From NCBI GenBank assembly GCA_963734575.1, contig CAVTHT010000006.1, positions 186,001 to 250,000 on the forward strand: a DNA stretch of 64,000 nucleotides, written 5' to 3'. The DNA comes from CAIWHR01 sp963734575 (GTDB taxonomy: Bacteria > Pseudomonadota > Gammaproteobacteria > Burkholderiales > Casimicrobiaceae). The notes under the pieces are model-generated. The model was not told where the DNA came from. It ran no database searches and worked only from the letters and a program-made list of their open reading frames with translations. This document shows, one piece after another, positions 57,073 to 64,000 of this stretch; position 1 is the stretch's first letter; the number at the start of each line of letters is the position of its first letter. The translations under genes were made by a program, and so were the position numbers.

Positions 57073-57659
57073 ACGCCATCGAGATCGTGCGCTCCGAGCA
57101 CCGCGCCCTCGCGGCCGTGCTCACGGCGCTGCAGGCGTTCCTTGCCGGCGTCGATGACGGCACGTATCAGCTCGACATCGATCTGCTGAAGGCGATGATC
57201 CAGTACATCACCGAGTTGCCCGACCGCGTCCATCATCCGAAAGAGGACGGCTATCTCTTCGTCGCGGTGCGCAGGCGCAGTCCGGAAACCGCGGCCGTTC
57301 TGGACGTTCTCGAGGAGGAGCACCGGCACGTGCACGACCGGTGGCGGACGCTCGCCCACGCCCTCGACGAGCTCGAGCGTGCCGGCCGGCCGGGGCTCGT
57401 CGCATTCCGGTCGGCAGTGGACGACTACGTGGACTTCCAGTGGCGACACATGGCGACCGAGGAAGCCGAGGTGCTGCCGCGCGCACAGGAGCTTCTTCTG
57501 CCCGAGGACTGGGCCGCCATCGATGCGGCCTTTGCAGCGAACGACAACCCGTGGGAAGGAAGCGCGGGCAAGTACAGGGCGCTCTTCACGCGGATCGTCA
57601 GCATCGCGCCGGCGCCGATCGGCGTCGCCGACTCCGGCCCGTCCGCCACTGGGCGCTGA
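57069..57659 (+). CDS. hemerythrin HHE-domain protein
   Basis: The 196-residue protein is a four-helix hemerythrin-like domain: IVRSEHRALAAVL, ITELPDRVHHPKEDGYLF, LEEEHRHVHDRW and VDFQWRHMATEEAEVLPRA carry the spaced His and Glu ligands for a non-heme di-iron site. Such proteins bind O2 or NO or protect iron. The start overlaps the livF stop, so it is part of the transporter operon, which is unusual. After it about 320 bases without a gene precede the PEP-CTERM protein. Confidence 0.88.
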   Translation: MNAIEIVRSEHRALAAVLTALQAFLAGVDDGTYQLDIDLLKAMIQYITELPDRVHHPKEDGYLFVAVRRRSPETAAVLDVLEEEHRHVHDRWRTLAHALDELERAGRPGLVAFRSAVDDYVDFQWRHMATEEAEVLPRAQELLLPEDWAAIDAAFAANDNPWEGSAGKYRALFTRIVSIAPAPIGVADSGPSATGR

Positions 57660-57977
57660 GCGCCGGCCGCGGACTTCGCTTCGGCATGATCGACGCGATG
57701 CTCCCCGCGCCGGCGTAGCCTGCATGCATGCCGTGTTCGCCTGGAGGCGGCGAACCGCAGATCCAACCGCAGGCAAGCGCCATGCGCGTGCTGTCGAACT
57801 TCATTACACGTCCTCGGCGGTGCACGTCGGCACACGCTCCAGGTGCCTGATTCCCCGCGTGAACGCATTTTCGGAACACGGCTTGCTTGCGCAGGCCATT
57901 CGCTTCGGACGACGTTCATAGCGCACCACATGCGCGCTCACGCCGAGCGCGCATTCCCACCCGCCCGGGAGGGAGTC
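57660..57977. other. intergenic region before the PEP-CTERM gene
   Basis: About 318 bases with no recognisable gene. It separates the Liv/hemerythrin operon from the cluster that begins at 57978 and should contain a promoter for that cluster. No clear pair was found. Confidence 0.35.
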
Positions 57978-58715
57978 ATGCCTAAAGTCGTGCCATGGCT
58001 GTTGGCCATCGCGCTGCTCGCGACCGCGACCAACGTTGCCGCTGCGTTGTGCCTGCCGGGCACGCTGCAGGACTACCTCGCGCTGGACGCTGCCGGCTGC
58101 GATGTCGGCCCCACCTCCTTCCGCAATTTCGAACTGGGCGAGATCCCGGCGGCCGCGACGTCGATCGACCCGGCCACCATCCAGGTCACGCCAGCGGTCG
58201 CCTCCGGTGCGGGCCTCGATTATTCCGGCTTGCTGTTCACGCTCAATGCGAGCGCACAGGCCCCGTCGTTCCTCGACGCCCTGATCCGTTTCAATGCGTT
58301 CGCCACACCCGGGATTCCGCTGGTCGGCGCGCGCGCCATCCTCGGCGATCCGACCGCCACCGGAGATGGCGGCGTGACGCTCATCGATGAGATGTGCCTC
58401 GACGGGCTCTTTGCGGCCGGACCGATCGGCTGTGGAGGCTCGGCCGTCGCGACGATCGTTCCCTTTGCGGTGGCGGACCTTGCCGATCCGGATCTCAGCA
58501 CGCTGTTCGGACCCGTGAACCTCCTCGGCGTCGCCGCAGACATCGGTATCGACGGCGGACTGAGCGGAGCCGCGGGACTGGCCGGGGCCACCTTGCTGTT
58601 CGCCGCTGCGGCGGCTTCCTCCCCCGTGCCCGAGCCGGCGGCACTTCCGCTCGTTGCCCTCGCCCTCGCGCTCGCCGTGCTTGCGCGCCGCCGCACGCTG
58701 CGCCTCGCACGCTGA
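57978..58715 (+). CDS. secreted protein with PEP-CTERM sorting signal
   Basis: The 245-residue protein has an N-terminal signal peptide (LLAIALLATATNVAAA) and a C-terminal PEP-CTERM signal: VPEP (217-220), a hydrophobic stretch and a final RRR. Proteins with this tail are cleaved by exosortase and exported to the cell surface or matrix. The middle (about 30-210) is Ala/Gly-rich with two cysteine pairs and matches no family I recognise. The exosortase is not in the window. GGGAGG precedes the ATG at 57978. Confidence 0.8.
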   Translation: MPKVVPWLLAIALLATATNVAAALCLPGTLQDYLALDAAGCDVGPTSFRNFELGEIPAAATSIDPATIQVTPAVASGAGLDYSGLLFTLNASAQAPSFLDALIRFNAFATPGIPLVGARAILGDPTATGDGGVTLIDEMCLDGLFAAGPIGCGGSAVATIVPFAVADLADPDLSTLFGPVNLLGVAADIGIDGGLSGAAGLAGATLLFAAAAASSPVPEPAALPLVALALALAVLARRRTLRLAR

Positions 58716-58723
58716 ACGGACCG

Positions 58724-58745
58724 CCGTCCGCTCGGCGGCGGACGG
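58724..58745 (+). repeat. hairpin between the PEP-CTERM and DUF4331 genes
   Basis: CCGTCCGC and its inverse GCGGACGG around a 6-base loop. It is followed by TCTCACC rather than a T run, so it may separate or stabilise transcripts rather than terminate them. Confidence 0.45.
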
Positions 58746-58770
58746 TCTCACCACCGAAAGGAGGCGCGCC

Positions 58771-60312
58771 ATGCGCACGCTGGTCATCGCTTCGATCCTG
58801 ACGTTCTGTTGCGCAGCGCTGGCACCGGTCCACGCCGCCAACCATCGCGAGGCACCCCTCACGGCGCTGGATCAGAAGGCCGACATCACCGACGTCTACG
58901 CGTTTCGCAGCTACGACGGCGGGGCCATCCCGCGCGTCACGCTGATCATGTCGGTCGACCCGTTCCTCGAGCCCGGGAACGGCCCCAACTGGTTCCCCTT
59001 CGATCCGGACATCCTGTACGAGCTCAAGATCGACAACAACAACGACGCCGCCGAGGACATCGTCTTCCAGTTCCGCTTCACCACGGAGCAACGGCTGCCG
59101 AACCTGTTCCAGGTGTACGCCGGAGCGGGTGGCGGCATCACCGCGCCCGCCAACTCGCCGCCGCCGGTGCCCCCGGGCACGCTGATCGTGCCGCCGCAGA
59201 TCACGAGCTTTGCGGCTGTCGGACTGGGACAGCGCCAGAGCTACACCGTCACGATGATCAAGGCCGGCGTAGCCACGCCGATCATCGGAAGCGGAGCCTT
59301 CTTCGCGGTGCCGGCAAACGTCGGCCCGCGGACGATGGACTACAACGCGCTGTTCAATGCGGGGACCTACACGACGAACACGCCGAACGTGAAGGTCTTC
59401 GCGGGGACGACCGACGATGCGTTCTGGATCGATCTCGGCGGTGCGTTCGACACCCTCAATCTGCGGGCGGCGATCGCACCCGGAGTCCTGAGCGCCGCGC
59501 AGGACGCTGCGCTGGTGAACATCGCGGCGGACACGGTTTCCGGCTACGCCGTGAACTCCATCGCCATCGAAGTGCCGGTGTCGATGCTCACACGCACGGG
59601 GGCGGTGGAAGCGGCGACCTCGGTCGCAGCGACGATCGGTGTGTGGGCGACGACGTCACGACCACGGCTGACCACGCGGCGTGCCCCGCTGCCCGCAGTC
59701 AGCTCGGGATCCTGGAGCCAGATCCAGCGCATGGGAAATCCGCTCATCAACGAGCTCGTCATCGGGACGGGGTTCAAGGATCGGTTCAGCATGGACGTGC
59801 CGAAGAACGATGCCCAGTTCGCGTCCTTCTTCCTCGATCCGGCGCTTGCGCGGATCCTCAATGCGGCCACCGGAGGCGTGCTGACGATACCGGCGCCGCC
59901 GCGGCTCGATCTGCTGCCGCTCGTCACGTACGCTCCGCCGATCGCCGCATCGGGCACTCCGGGCGGCCCCATCGCCGATCTGCTGCGGCTCAACACCGGC
60001 GTCAATCCGACAGCGCCCGCGAGCGCGAGCCGGCTGGGGCTCATCGGTGGCGATCCGGCCGGCTATCCCAACGGGCGCCGGGTGTTCGACGACGTGACCG
60101 ACATCTCGCTCCGTGCGGTTGCGGGCGTCTTCAATCCGGCGTTCAACAAGTTCCCGAACAACGTGCTGGGCGATGGCGTCAACGTCAACGACGTTCCGTA
60201 CCGCACGAGCTTTCCCTACCTCGCCAACTCGCCGAGCGGTCGCGACCGGCGACATATCGATCCGGGCGAGCCGGGTTGCACGGCGGGCGCGGGGGCACCT
60301 TGCGCGCCATGA
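58771..60312 (+). CDS. secreted DUF4331 protein
   Basis: The 513-residue protein has a signal peptide (about 1-23) and the full DUF4331 domain: opening SNHREAPLTALDQKADITDVYAFRSYD-like, PNWFPFDPDILYELKIDNNNDAAEDIVFQFRF, then MDYNALFNAGTYTT, PLINELVIGTGFKDRFS, and the ending segment PYRTSFPYLANSPSGRDR. The family occurs in secreted or periplasmic proteins; biochemical function is unknown. It has a strong AAAGGAGG before the ATG at 58771. TPR and HupE genes follow on the same strand. Confidence 0.88.
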   Translation: MRTLVIASILTFCCAALAPVHAANHREAPLTALDQKADITDVYAFRSYDGGAIPRVTLIMSVDPFLEPGNGPNWFPFDPDILYELKIDNNNDAAEDIVFQFRFTTEQRLPNLFQVYAGAGGGITAPANSPPPVPPGTLIVPPQITSFAAVGLGQRQSYTVTMIKAGVATPIIGSGAFFAVPANVGPRTMDYNALFNAGTYTTNTPNVKVFAGTTDDAFWIDLGGAFDTLNLRAAIAPGVLSAAQDAALVNIAADTVSGYAVNSIAIEVPVSMLTRTGAVEAATSVAATIGVWATTSRPRLTTRRAPLPAVSSGSWSQIQRMGNPLINELVIGTGFKDRFSMDVPKNDAQFASFFLDPALARILNAATGGVLTIPAPPRLDLLPLVTYAPPIAASGTPGGPIADLLRLNTGVNPTAPASASRLGLIGGDPAGYPNGRRVFDDVTDISLRAVAGVFNPAFNKFPNNVLGDGVNVNDVPYRTSFPYLANSPSGRDRRHIDPGEPGCTAGAGAPCAP

Positions 60313-60409
60313 CCCCAAGCCCCGTCACGGCGGCCGCAGTCGACTGACGGAGCAAGGCCAACCGGTTGAACAGGGGGAATACGTCATCGCCCGACGCTTT
60401 CTCTGCACC

Positions 60410-61567
60410 ATGATGGCGTTGGCGATGCTGCTCGCGGCACCTGGGCGCGGGCCATGGGCGCGGCCGTATGTCCCCGAGTCCGACGCCGTCGTGCTCGAAC
60501 GCCTGCCCGAAGCGACCGATCCCGCGCTCGCCGAGCTCAAGCGCCTGCGCGCGGCTGCAGCGAACGCGCCTGGTGACGTCGAACTTGCGATCGTCGTCGC
60601 GCGCCGTGCCATCGCTGCATCGCGACAGCGCGGAGACCCGCGGTTCCTCGGCTACGCCCAGGCGGCTCTCGCGCCCTGGTGGGGTGCTGCCGATGCGCCA
60701 GTCGCAGTGCTCGTGCTGCGGGCGACGATCAGGCAGAGCCGGCACGAGTTTGCGCCGGCGATCGCCGACCTCGACCGCGCGCTTGCCACGCGACCCGGTG
60801 ACGGGCAGGCCCTGCTGACGCGCGCCTCGGTGCTCACGGTGCTGGGGCGATACGACGAGGCCCTGCGCGACTGCCGTGCACTTGCGAGGCACGCCCCACC
60901 CCTCATCGTGACGACCTGCGCGGCGGCGCCGGCGAGCCTGAACGGTCGTGCGGAGGCCGCGTATCGCGAGCTCGTCCACACCCTCGAGGGCGGCGCCGGC
61001 ATCGATCCGGGCGTGCGGGCGTGGGCGCTGACGCTTGCCGCGGAAATCGCCGTGCGTCGCGGTGATCCCGCGGCCGAGGACCATTTCCGCAGCGCGCTGG
61101 CCGCCGATCCGCGCGACGCGTATGCCCGCGGCGCCTATGCCGACTTCCTGCTCGACGCCGGCCGCCCGCGCGAAGTCATCGCGCTGCTCGCTCAGGACAC
61201 GACGAACGATCCACTGCTGCTGCGGCTCGTCCTGGCTGAAGCCCAGGTGCCCGAGGCTGCGCGCACCTACGCGGCGCATCGCACCGACCTCGCCGCGCGC
61301 TTCGATGCGGCGCGTCGGCGTGGCGACAGCGTCCATGGACGGGAGGAAGCGCGCTTCCGTCTCGTCATCGAGCGCAATACCGCATGGGCGCTCGAGCTCG
61401 CACGAGCGAACTGGACCGTGCAACACGAGCCTGCGGACCTGCGCGTGCTCGTGGACGCCGCGACCGCGGCGGACGACAGCGCGACATTGGCCGAAGCCCG
61501 GCACTGGCTGACGGCCACGCGACTCGAGGACAGCACGATCGCCGTGCGCTTCGTCGAACGTCGATGA
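60410..61567 (+). CDS. periplasmic TPR-repeat protein
   Basis: The 385-residue protein has a signal peptide (MMALAMLLAAPG). The rest is made of helical tetratricopeptide-like repeats: FAPAIADLDRALATRPGDGQALLTRASVLTVLGRYDEALRDCR, and AAEDHFRSALAADPRDAYARGAYADFLLDAGRPREV, plus weaker units. Such repeats bind partner proteins. The start at 60410 is chosen because the signal peptide begins there. Its stop overlaps the HupE gene's ATG, so the two are translationally coupled and probably work together with the DUF4331 protein. Confidence 0.75.
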   Translation: MMALAMLLAAPGRGPWARPYVPESDAVVLERLPEATDPALAELKRLRAAAANAPGDVELAIVVARRAIAASRQRGDPRFLGYAQAALAPWWGAADAPVAVLVLRATIRQSRHEFAPAIADLDRALATRPGDGQALLTRASVLTVLGRYDEALRDCRALARHAPPLIVTTCAAAPASLNGRAEAAYRELVHTLEGGAGIDPGVRAWALTLAAEIAVRRGDPAAEDHFRSALAADPRDAYARGAYADFLLDAGRPREVIALLAQDTTNDPLLLRLVLAEAQVPEAARTYAAHRTDLAARFDAARRRGDSVHGREEARFRLVIERNTAWALELARANWTVQHEPADLRVLVDAATAADDSATLAEARHWLTATRLEDSTIAVRFVERR

Positions 61568-62709
61568 AGTTCGCCCTGCTCCTCGTCGTGTGGCTGAGCG
61601 CTCTCATCGCCGCCGATGTCCATGCGCACAAGCCAAGCGACGCGTATCTCACGATCGCACGCGACGGCACGACGCTCACCGGCCAGTGGGACATCGCGCT
61701 GCGCGACCTCGAAGCGGGCATCGGCGTCGACGCCAACGGCGACGGGAATATTACCTGGGGCGAGGTGCGCGCCAAGCGCGACGCCATCGCCGCATACGCA
61801 CTCGCGCGTCTCGACGTGAAGGCGGCCGGCGACGCGTGCCCTCTGCGCGTCACGGACCTCCTCGTCGACACGCACTCGGATGGGGCGTATGCCGTCCTCG
61901 TGCTCGCGGGGGCATGTGCCGCGAATGCGCCGACGCTCGGCATCGCCTACCGCCTCCTGTTCGACGTGGATCCGACCCATCGGGGCTTGCTCAACTACGT
62001 CGAGCGCGGCGAGAGCCGCAGCGCGATCTTCTCGGCGGACACCAACGCGCGCAGCGTTGGCGGCGACACGGGTGGCACGCTCGTGCAGCTCGGCCAATAT
62101 GTGCACGAAGGGGTGTGGCACATCTGGACGGGCTTCGATCACATGCTGTTCCTGCTTTCGCTGCTGCTGCCGGCGGTGCTGGTGCGGCGCGACGGCACGT
62201 GGCGGCCGGCAGCATCATTCCGCGCGGCATTCATCGACGTCGCCAAGGTCGTCACTGCGTTCACGCTCGCGCACTCCGTCACGCTCACCCTCGCCGCGCT
62301 CCAGGTGGTCAGCCTGCCGTCGCGCTTCGTCGAAAGCGCAATCGCGGTGTCCGTGGTCCTCGCTGCGTTGAACAACGTGTGGCCGCTCGTGGGCAATGGC
62401 CGGTGGATCGCGGCCTTCGGATTCGGGCTGCTGCACGGCTTCGGCTTCGCCGGCGCCCTGCGCGACCTCGGCTTGCCGACGGGATCGCTCGCGCTGTCGC
62501 TGGCCGGATTCAATCTCGGCGTCGAGCTCGGGCAGCTTGCGATCGTCGCATTGTTCCTGCCTGCGGCCTACGCACTGCGCTCGACGCAGGCCTACACGCG
62601 CATCGCGCTCGGCGGCGGATCGGTGGCGATCGCCGCACTCGCCGGTCTATGGTTCATCCAGCGTGCATTCGAACTGCCGGTGCTGACGGCGCTCGCGGCG
62701 CGCGGCTGA
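61564..62709 (+). CDS. HupE/UreJ family membrane protein with EF-hand loop
   Basis: The 381-residue protein has a signal peptide, a periplasmic domain (about 22-170) and a C-terminal membrane domain of six to seven helices. The periplasmic part contains a canonical EF-hand loop DANGDGNITWGE (D56-E67). The membrane part has the HupE metal-transporter signatures HIWTGFDHMLFLLSLLLP, AFTLAHSVTLTLAAL and FGFGLLHGFGFAGAL. HupE and UreJ import nickel or cobalt; the substrate here is unknown. It is coupled to the TPR gene upstream. Confidence 0.88.
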   Translation: MKFALLLVVWLSALIAADVHAHKPSDAYLTIARDGTTLTGQWDIALRDLEAGIGVDANGDGNITWGEVRAKRDAIAAYALARLDVKAAGDACPLRVTDLLVDTHSDGAYAVLVLAGACAANAPTLGIAYRLLFDVDPTHRGLLNYVERGESRSAIFSADTNARSVGGDTGGTLVQLGQYVHEGVWHIWTGFDHMLFLLSLLLPAVLVRRDGTWRPAASFRAAFIDVAKVVTAFTLAHSVTLTLAALQVVSLPSRFVESAIAVSVVLAALNNVWPLVGNGRWIAAFGFGLLHGFGFAGALRDLGLPTGSLALSLAGFNLGVELGQLAIVALFLPAAYALRSTQAYTRIALGGGSVAIAALAGLWFIQRAFELPVLTALAARG

Positions 62710-62792
62710 CGTCGCCGCGCGCGACCTCGCAACAGGTCGCAAACGCGCGTTCGTTGCCGATCCCTGCAGAGACGACTACAGCCGCGGCGGAG

Positions 62793-63440
62793 TCAGAAAT
62801 TCGCGCCGATCGATCCGACGAAGACCTGATCGCTCGCTCCGGGATTGAACCAGTAGCCACCGACCGTCACGGGTCCCCACGTGAACTGCGCAAAGGGGCC
62901 ACGCTGGAATTCGCGGTCGCCGCCATACGCCCGGGTGCGCTGACCGGCGATGCCGATGCGAAGCCACTCCGCCGGCCGCCAGCCCAGCTCGCTCCACGCG
63001 TAGGTGTAACTGTCGTTGCGTTGCCCGGTGTCCTGCACGTATTCCGCCTCGACGTAGAAATCGATCGCACCCCATGCGAGCGTTGCCTCGACCCCCGGCA
63101 CGAACGCGTGCACGGTTCCCCAGGCGCCGCCGACGATGGGCGTGACCTCCCAGGTGATGGCGTCGCCACCCGAGAGCGTCCAGCCAACGAAGGCCGAACG
63201 CGCGCCGATGGACTCGTAGTCGTACCGCGCCTCGAGATGCAGCGATCCGCGATCCGCGGCGGCGATCGCCGACGTGTAGTTCTCGCCGCCGCGAACCACG
63301 GTGGGATAGGCCGTGATTGCGAAGTCCCACGCCGGCTTCGCGGGACGGGAGGCGCGGCGCCCGCCATGATCCTCGTCGGCGAGCGCGGGCGTCGCGACCA
63401 TGAACGCGATCGCCGCTAGCACGCGCGCCGCGTACTTCAT
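62793..63440 (-). CDS. outer-membrane-barrel-like protein, unknown
   Basis: The 215-residue protein has a signal peptide (MKYAARVLAAIAFMVATPALA) and repeated amphipathic beta strands (SLHLEARYDYESI, AITWEVTPIVGGAWG, AIDFYVEAEYVQD, SYTYAWSELGWRP, PFAQFTWGPVTVGGYWF), ending in F as outer-membrane barrels do. I do not recognise a named family. It overlaps the following VIT-like gene by 4 bases and converges with the HupE gene. Confidence 0.7.
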   Translation of the reverse strand: MKYAARVLAAIAFMVATPALADEDHGGRRASRPAKPAWDFAITAYPTVVRGGENYTSAIAAADRGSLHLEARYDYESIGARSAFVGWTLSGGDAITWEVTPIVGGAWGTVHAFVPGVEATLAWGAIDFYVEAEYVQDTGQRNDSYTYAWSELGWRPAEWLRIGIAGQRTRAYGGDREFQRGPFAQFTWGPVTVGGYWFNPGASDQVFVGSIGANF

Positions 63441-64000
63441 CCGCCGAGCGCGTTGATCGCAGCCACCAGCGCAACGCCGAGGCCCGTCATCATGAGGCCG
63501 ACCTTCCAGCTGCCGTAGCCGGCGTACCGTCCGAGCGTGAGGCCACCCGCGAACAGCATCACGATGGCGATGACGCGCGAGACCAGCTTGGCCGTGGCGA
63601 CGTCGTCGAACATCGCGAATGGCAGCACGACGGGGAAGGTCGACGCGACCACGATCAGGAAGACCGCAAGCGCTGCGAGCAGATCGTCACGCTTGAGAAC
63701 AGGACGCGCGGGCACGGTGGACAGCGCGACGACGCGTGTCCGGATGGCCTCGATCTCCGCCTGCGACACGAGTCCGGACATCACCCGCGACAGCGAAGTC
63801 TCGATGAGCCGGCGGCCCGCTTGCGCGTTCGCTGCCGCGCGTACGGAGCGCACGAGTGTCAGCGCCTTGCCCCGACCGGTGATCGTGCGGACGAGGTACA
63901 TGACCGCGTCGACGAGACCCCAGGCGAGGTTGCAACCCAGCGCAGCCAGGAACATTTCGCGGATCTGCTCCCGCCCGCCTTCCGCCACGGATACGGCGCC
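63437..64000 (-). CDS. VIT1/CCC1-like membrane protein, cut by the right edge
   Basis: The visible 187 residues start in the middle of the protein (VAEGGREQIREMFLAALGCNLAWGLVDAVMYLV). Four hydrophobic helices and a soluble stretch with SLSRVMSGLVSQAEIEAIR are visible; the end (GSWKVGLMMTGLGVALVAAINALGG) is the C-terminal helix. The pattern matches the VIT family of iron/manganese transporters and relatives. The N-terminus lies beyond 64000. It is the first of a two-gene minus-strand unit with the barrel-like protein. Confidence 0.75.
   Translation of the reverse strand, partial: GAVSVAEGGREQIREMFLAALGCNLAWGLVDAVMYLVRTITGRGKALTLVRSVRAAANAQAGRRLIETSLSRVMSGLVSQAEIEAIRTRVVALSTVPARPVLKRDDLLAALAVFLIVVASTFPVVLPFAMFDDVATAKLVSRVIAIVMLFAGGLTLGRYAGYGSWKVGLMMTGLGVALVAAINALGG

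Overview
The window is GC-rich (frequent GTG/TTG starts, many ATGA start-stop overlaps). It looks like a chromosome segment of a betaproteobacterium. Evidence for this is the rRNA operon order 16S-tRNA-Ile(GAT)-tRNA-Ala(TGC)-23S-5S, the rimP-nusA-infB-rbfA-truB and rpsO-pnp blocks, a FmdB/DUF502/aspS cluster and a DUF2868/DUF3482 pair. I cannot resolve family or genus from sequence alone. No phage, insertion sequence or CRISPR array is visible.

Layout. 1-3.2 kb: a multi-PAS sensor running off the left edge, a secreted beta/gamma-crystallin protein, then REP-like palindromes. 3.2-8.0 kb: CoA-binding protein, metY overlapping dsbB, and on the minus strand a short-chain dehydrogenase, a paraslipin and NfeD. 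8.1-13.0 kb: FmdB zinc ribbon, DUF502, aspS, a secreted RNase Sa-like ribonuclease overlapping its barstar-like inhibitor, nudB and a SIMPL protein. 13.0-13.8 kb: gene-free, with two tandem-repeat arrays. 13.8-16.4 kb: pnp and rpsO. 17.0-20.0 kb: a 1005-residue sulfotransferase / membrane / sulfatase-like fusion. 20.1-26.2 kb: truB, rbfA, infB, nusA, rimP, with an intrinsic-terminator-like hairpin just ahead of rimP. 26.3-29.5 kb: HerA-like ATPase, lipoprotein, glycosyltransferase. 29.6-35.5 kb: complete rRNA operon on the minus strand, whose 23S gene carries two intervening sequences (helices 25 and 45). 35.7-40.5 kb: LpxL-type acyltransferase, phosphopantetheinyl transferase, small cytochrome c, CBS protein, S9 peptidase. 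40.6-51.2 kb: an accessory block in which most genes are frameshifted (flavin monooxygenase remnant, DUF2868, DUF3482 GTPase, BamE-like lipoprotein, MFS transporter, acyl-CoA ligase, DUF3750) with small intact genes between. 51.4-57.7 kb: VOC protein plus a complete Liv-type ABC transporter and hemerythrin. 58.0-64 kb: PEP-CTERM protein, DUF4331, TPR protein, HupE/UreJ membrane protein, outer-membrane-like protein and a VIT-like membrane protein cut by the right edge.

Core translation and transcription genes are intact, while about a dozen accessory genes need one to three frame changes to read through. Similarity stays good on both sides of each shift, so uncorrected assembly indels are at least as likely as real pseudogenes. 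Best candidates for follow-up are the sulfotransferase-sulfatase fusion, the 23S intervening sequences, the rimP leader terminator, the RNase/barstar pair, and the DUF4331-TPR-HupE-VIT cluster.
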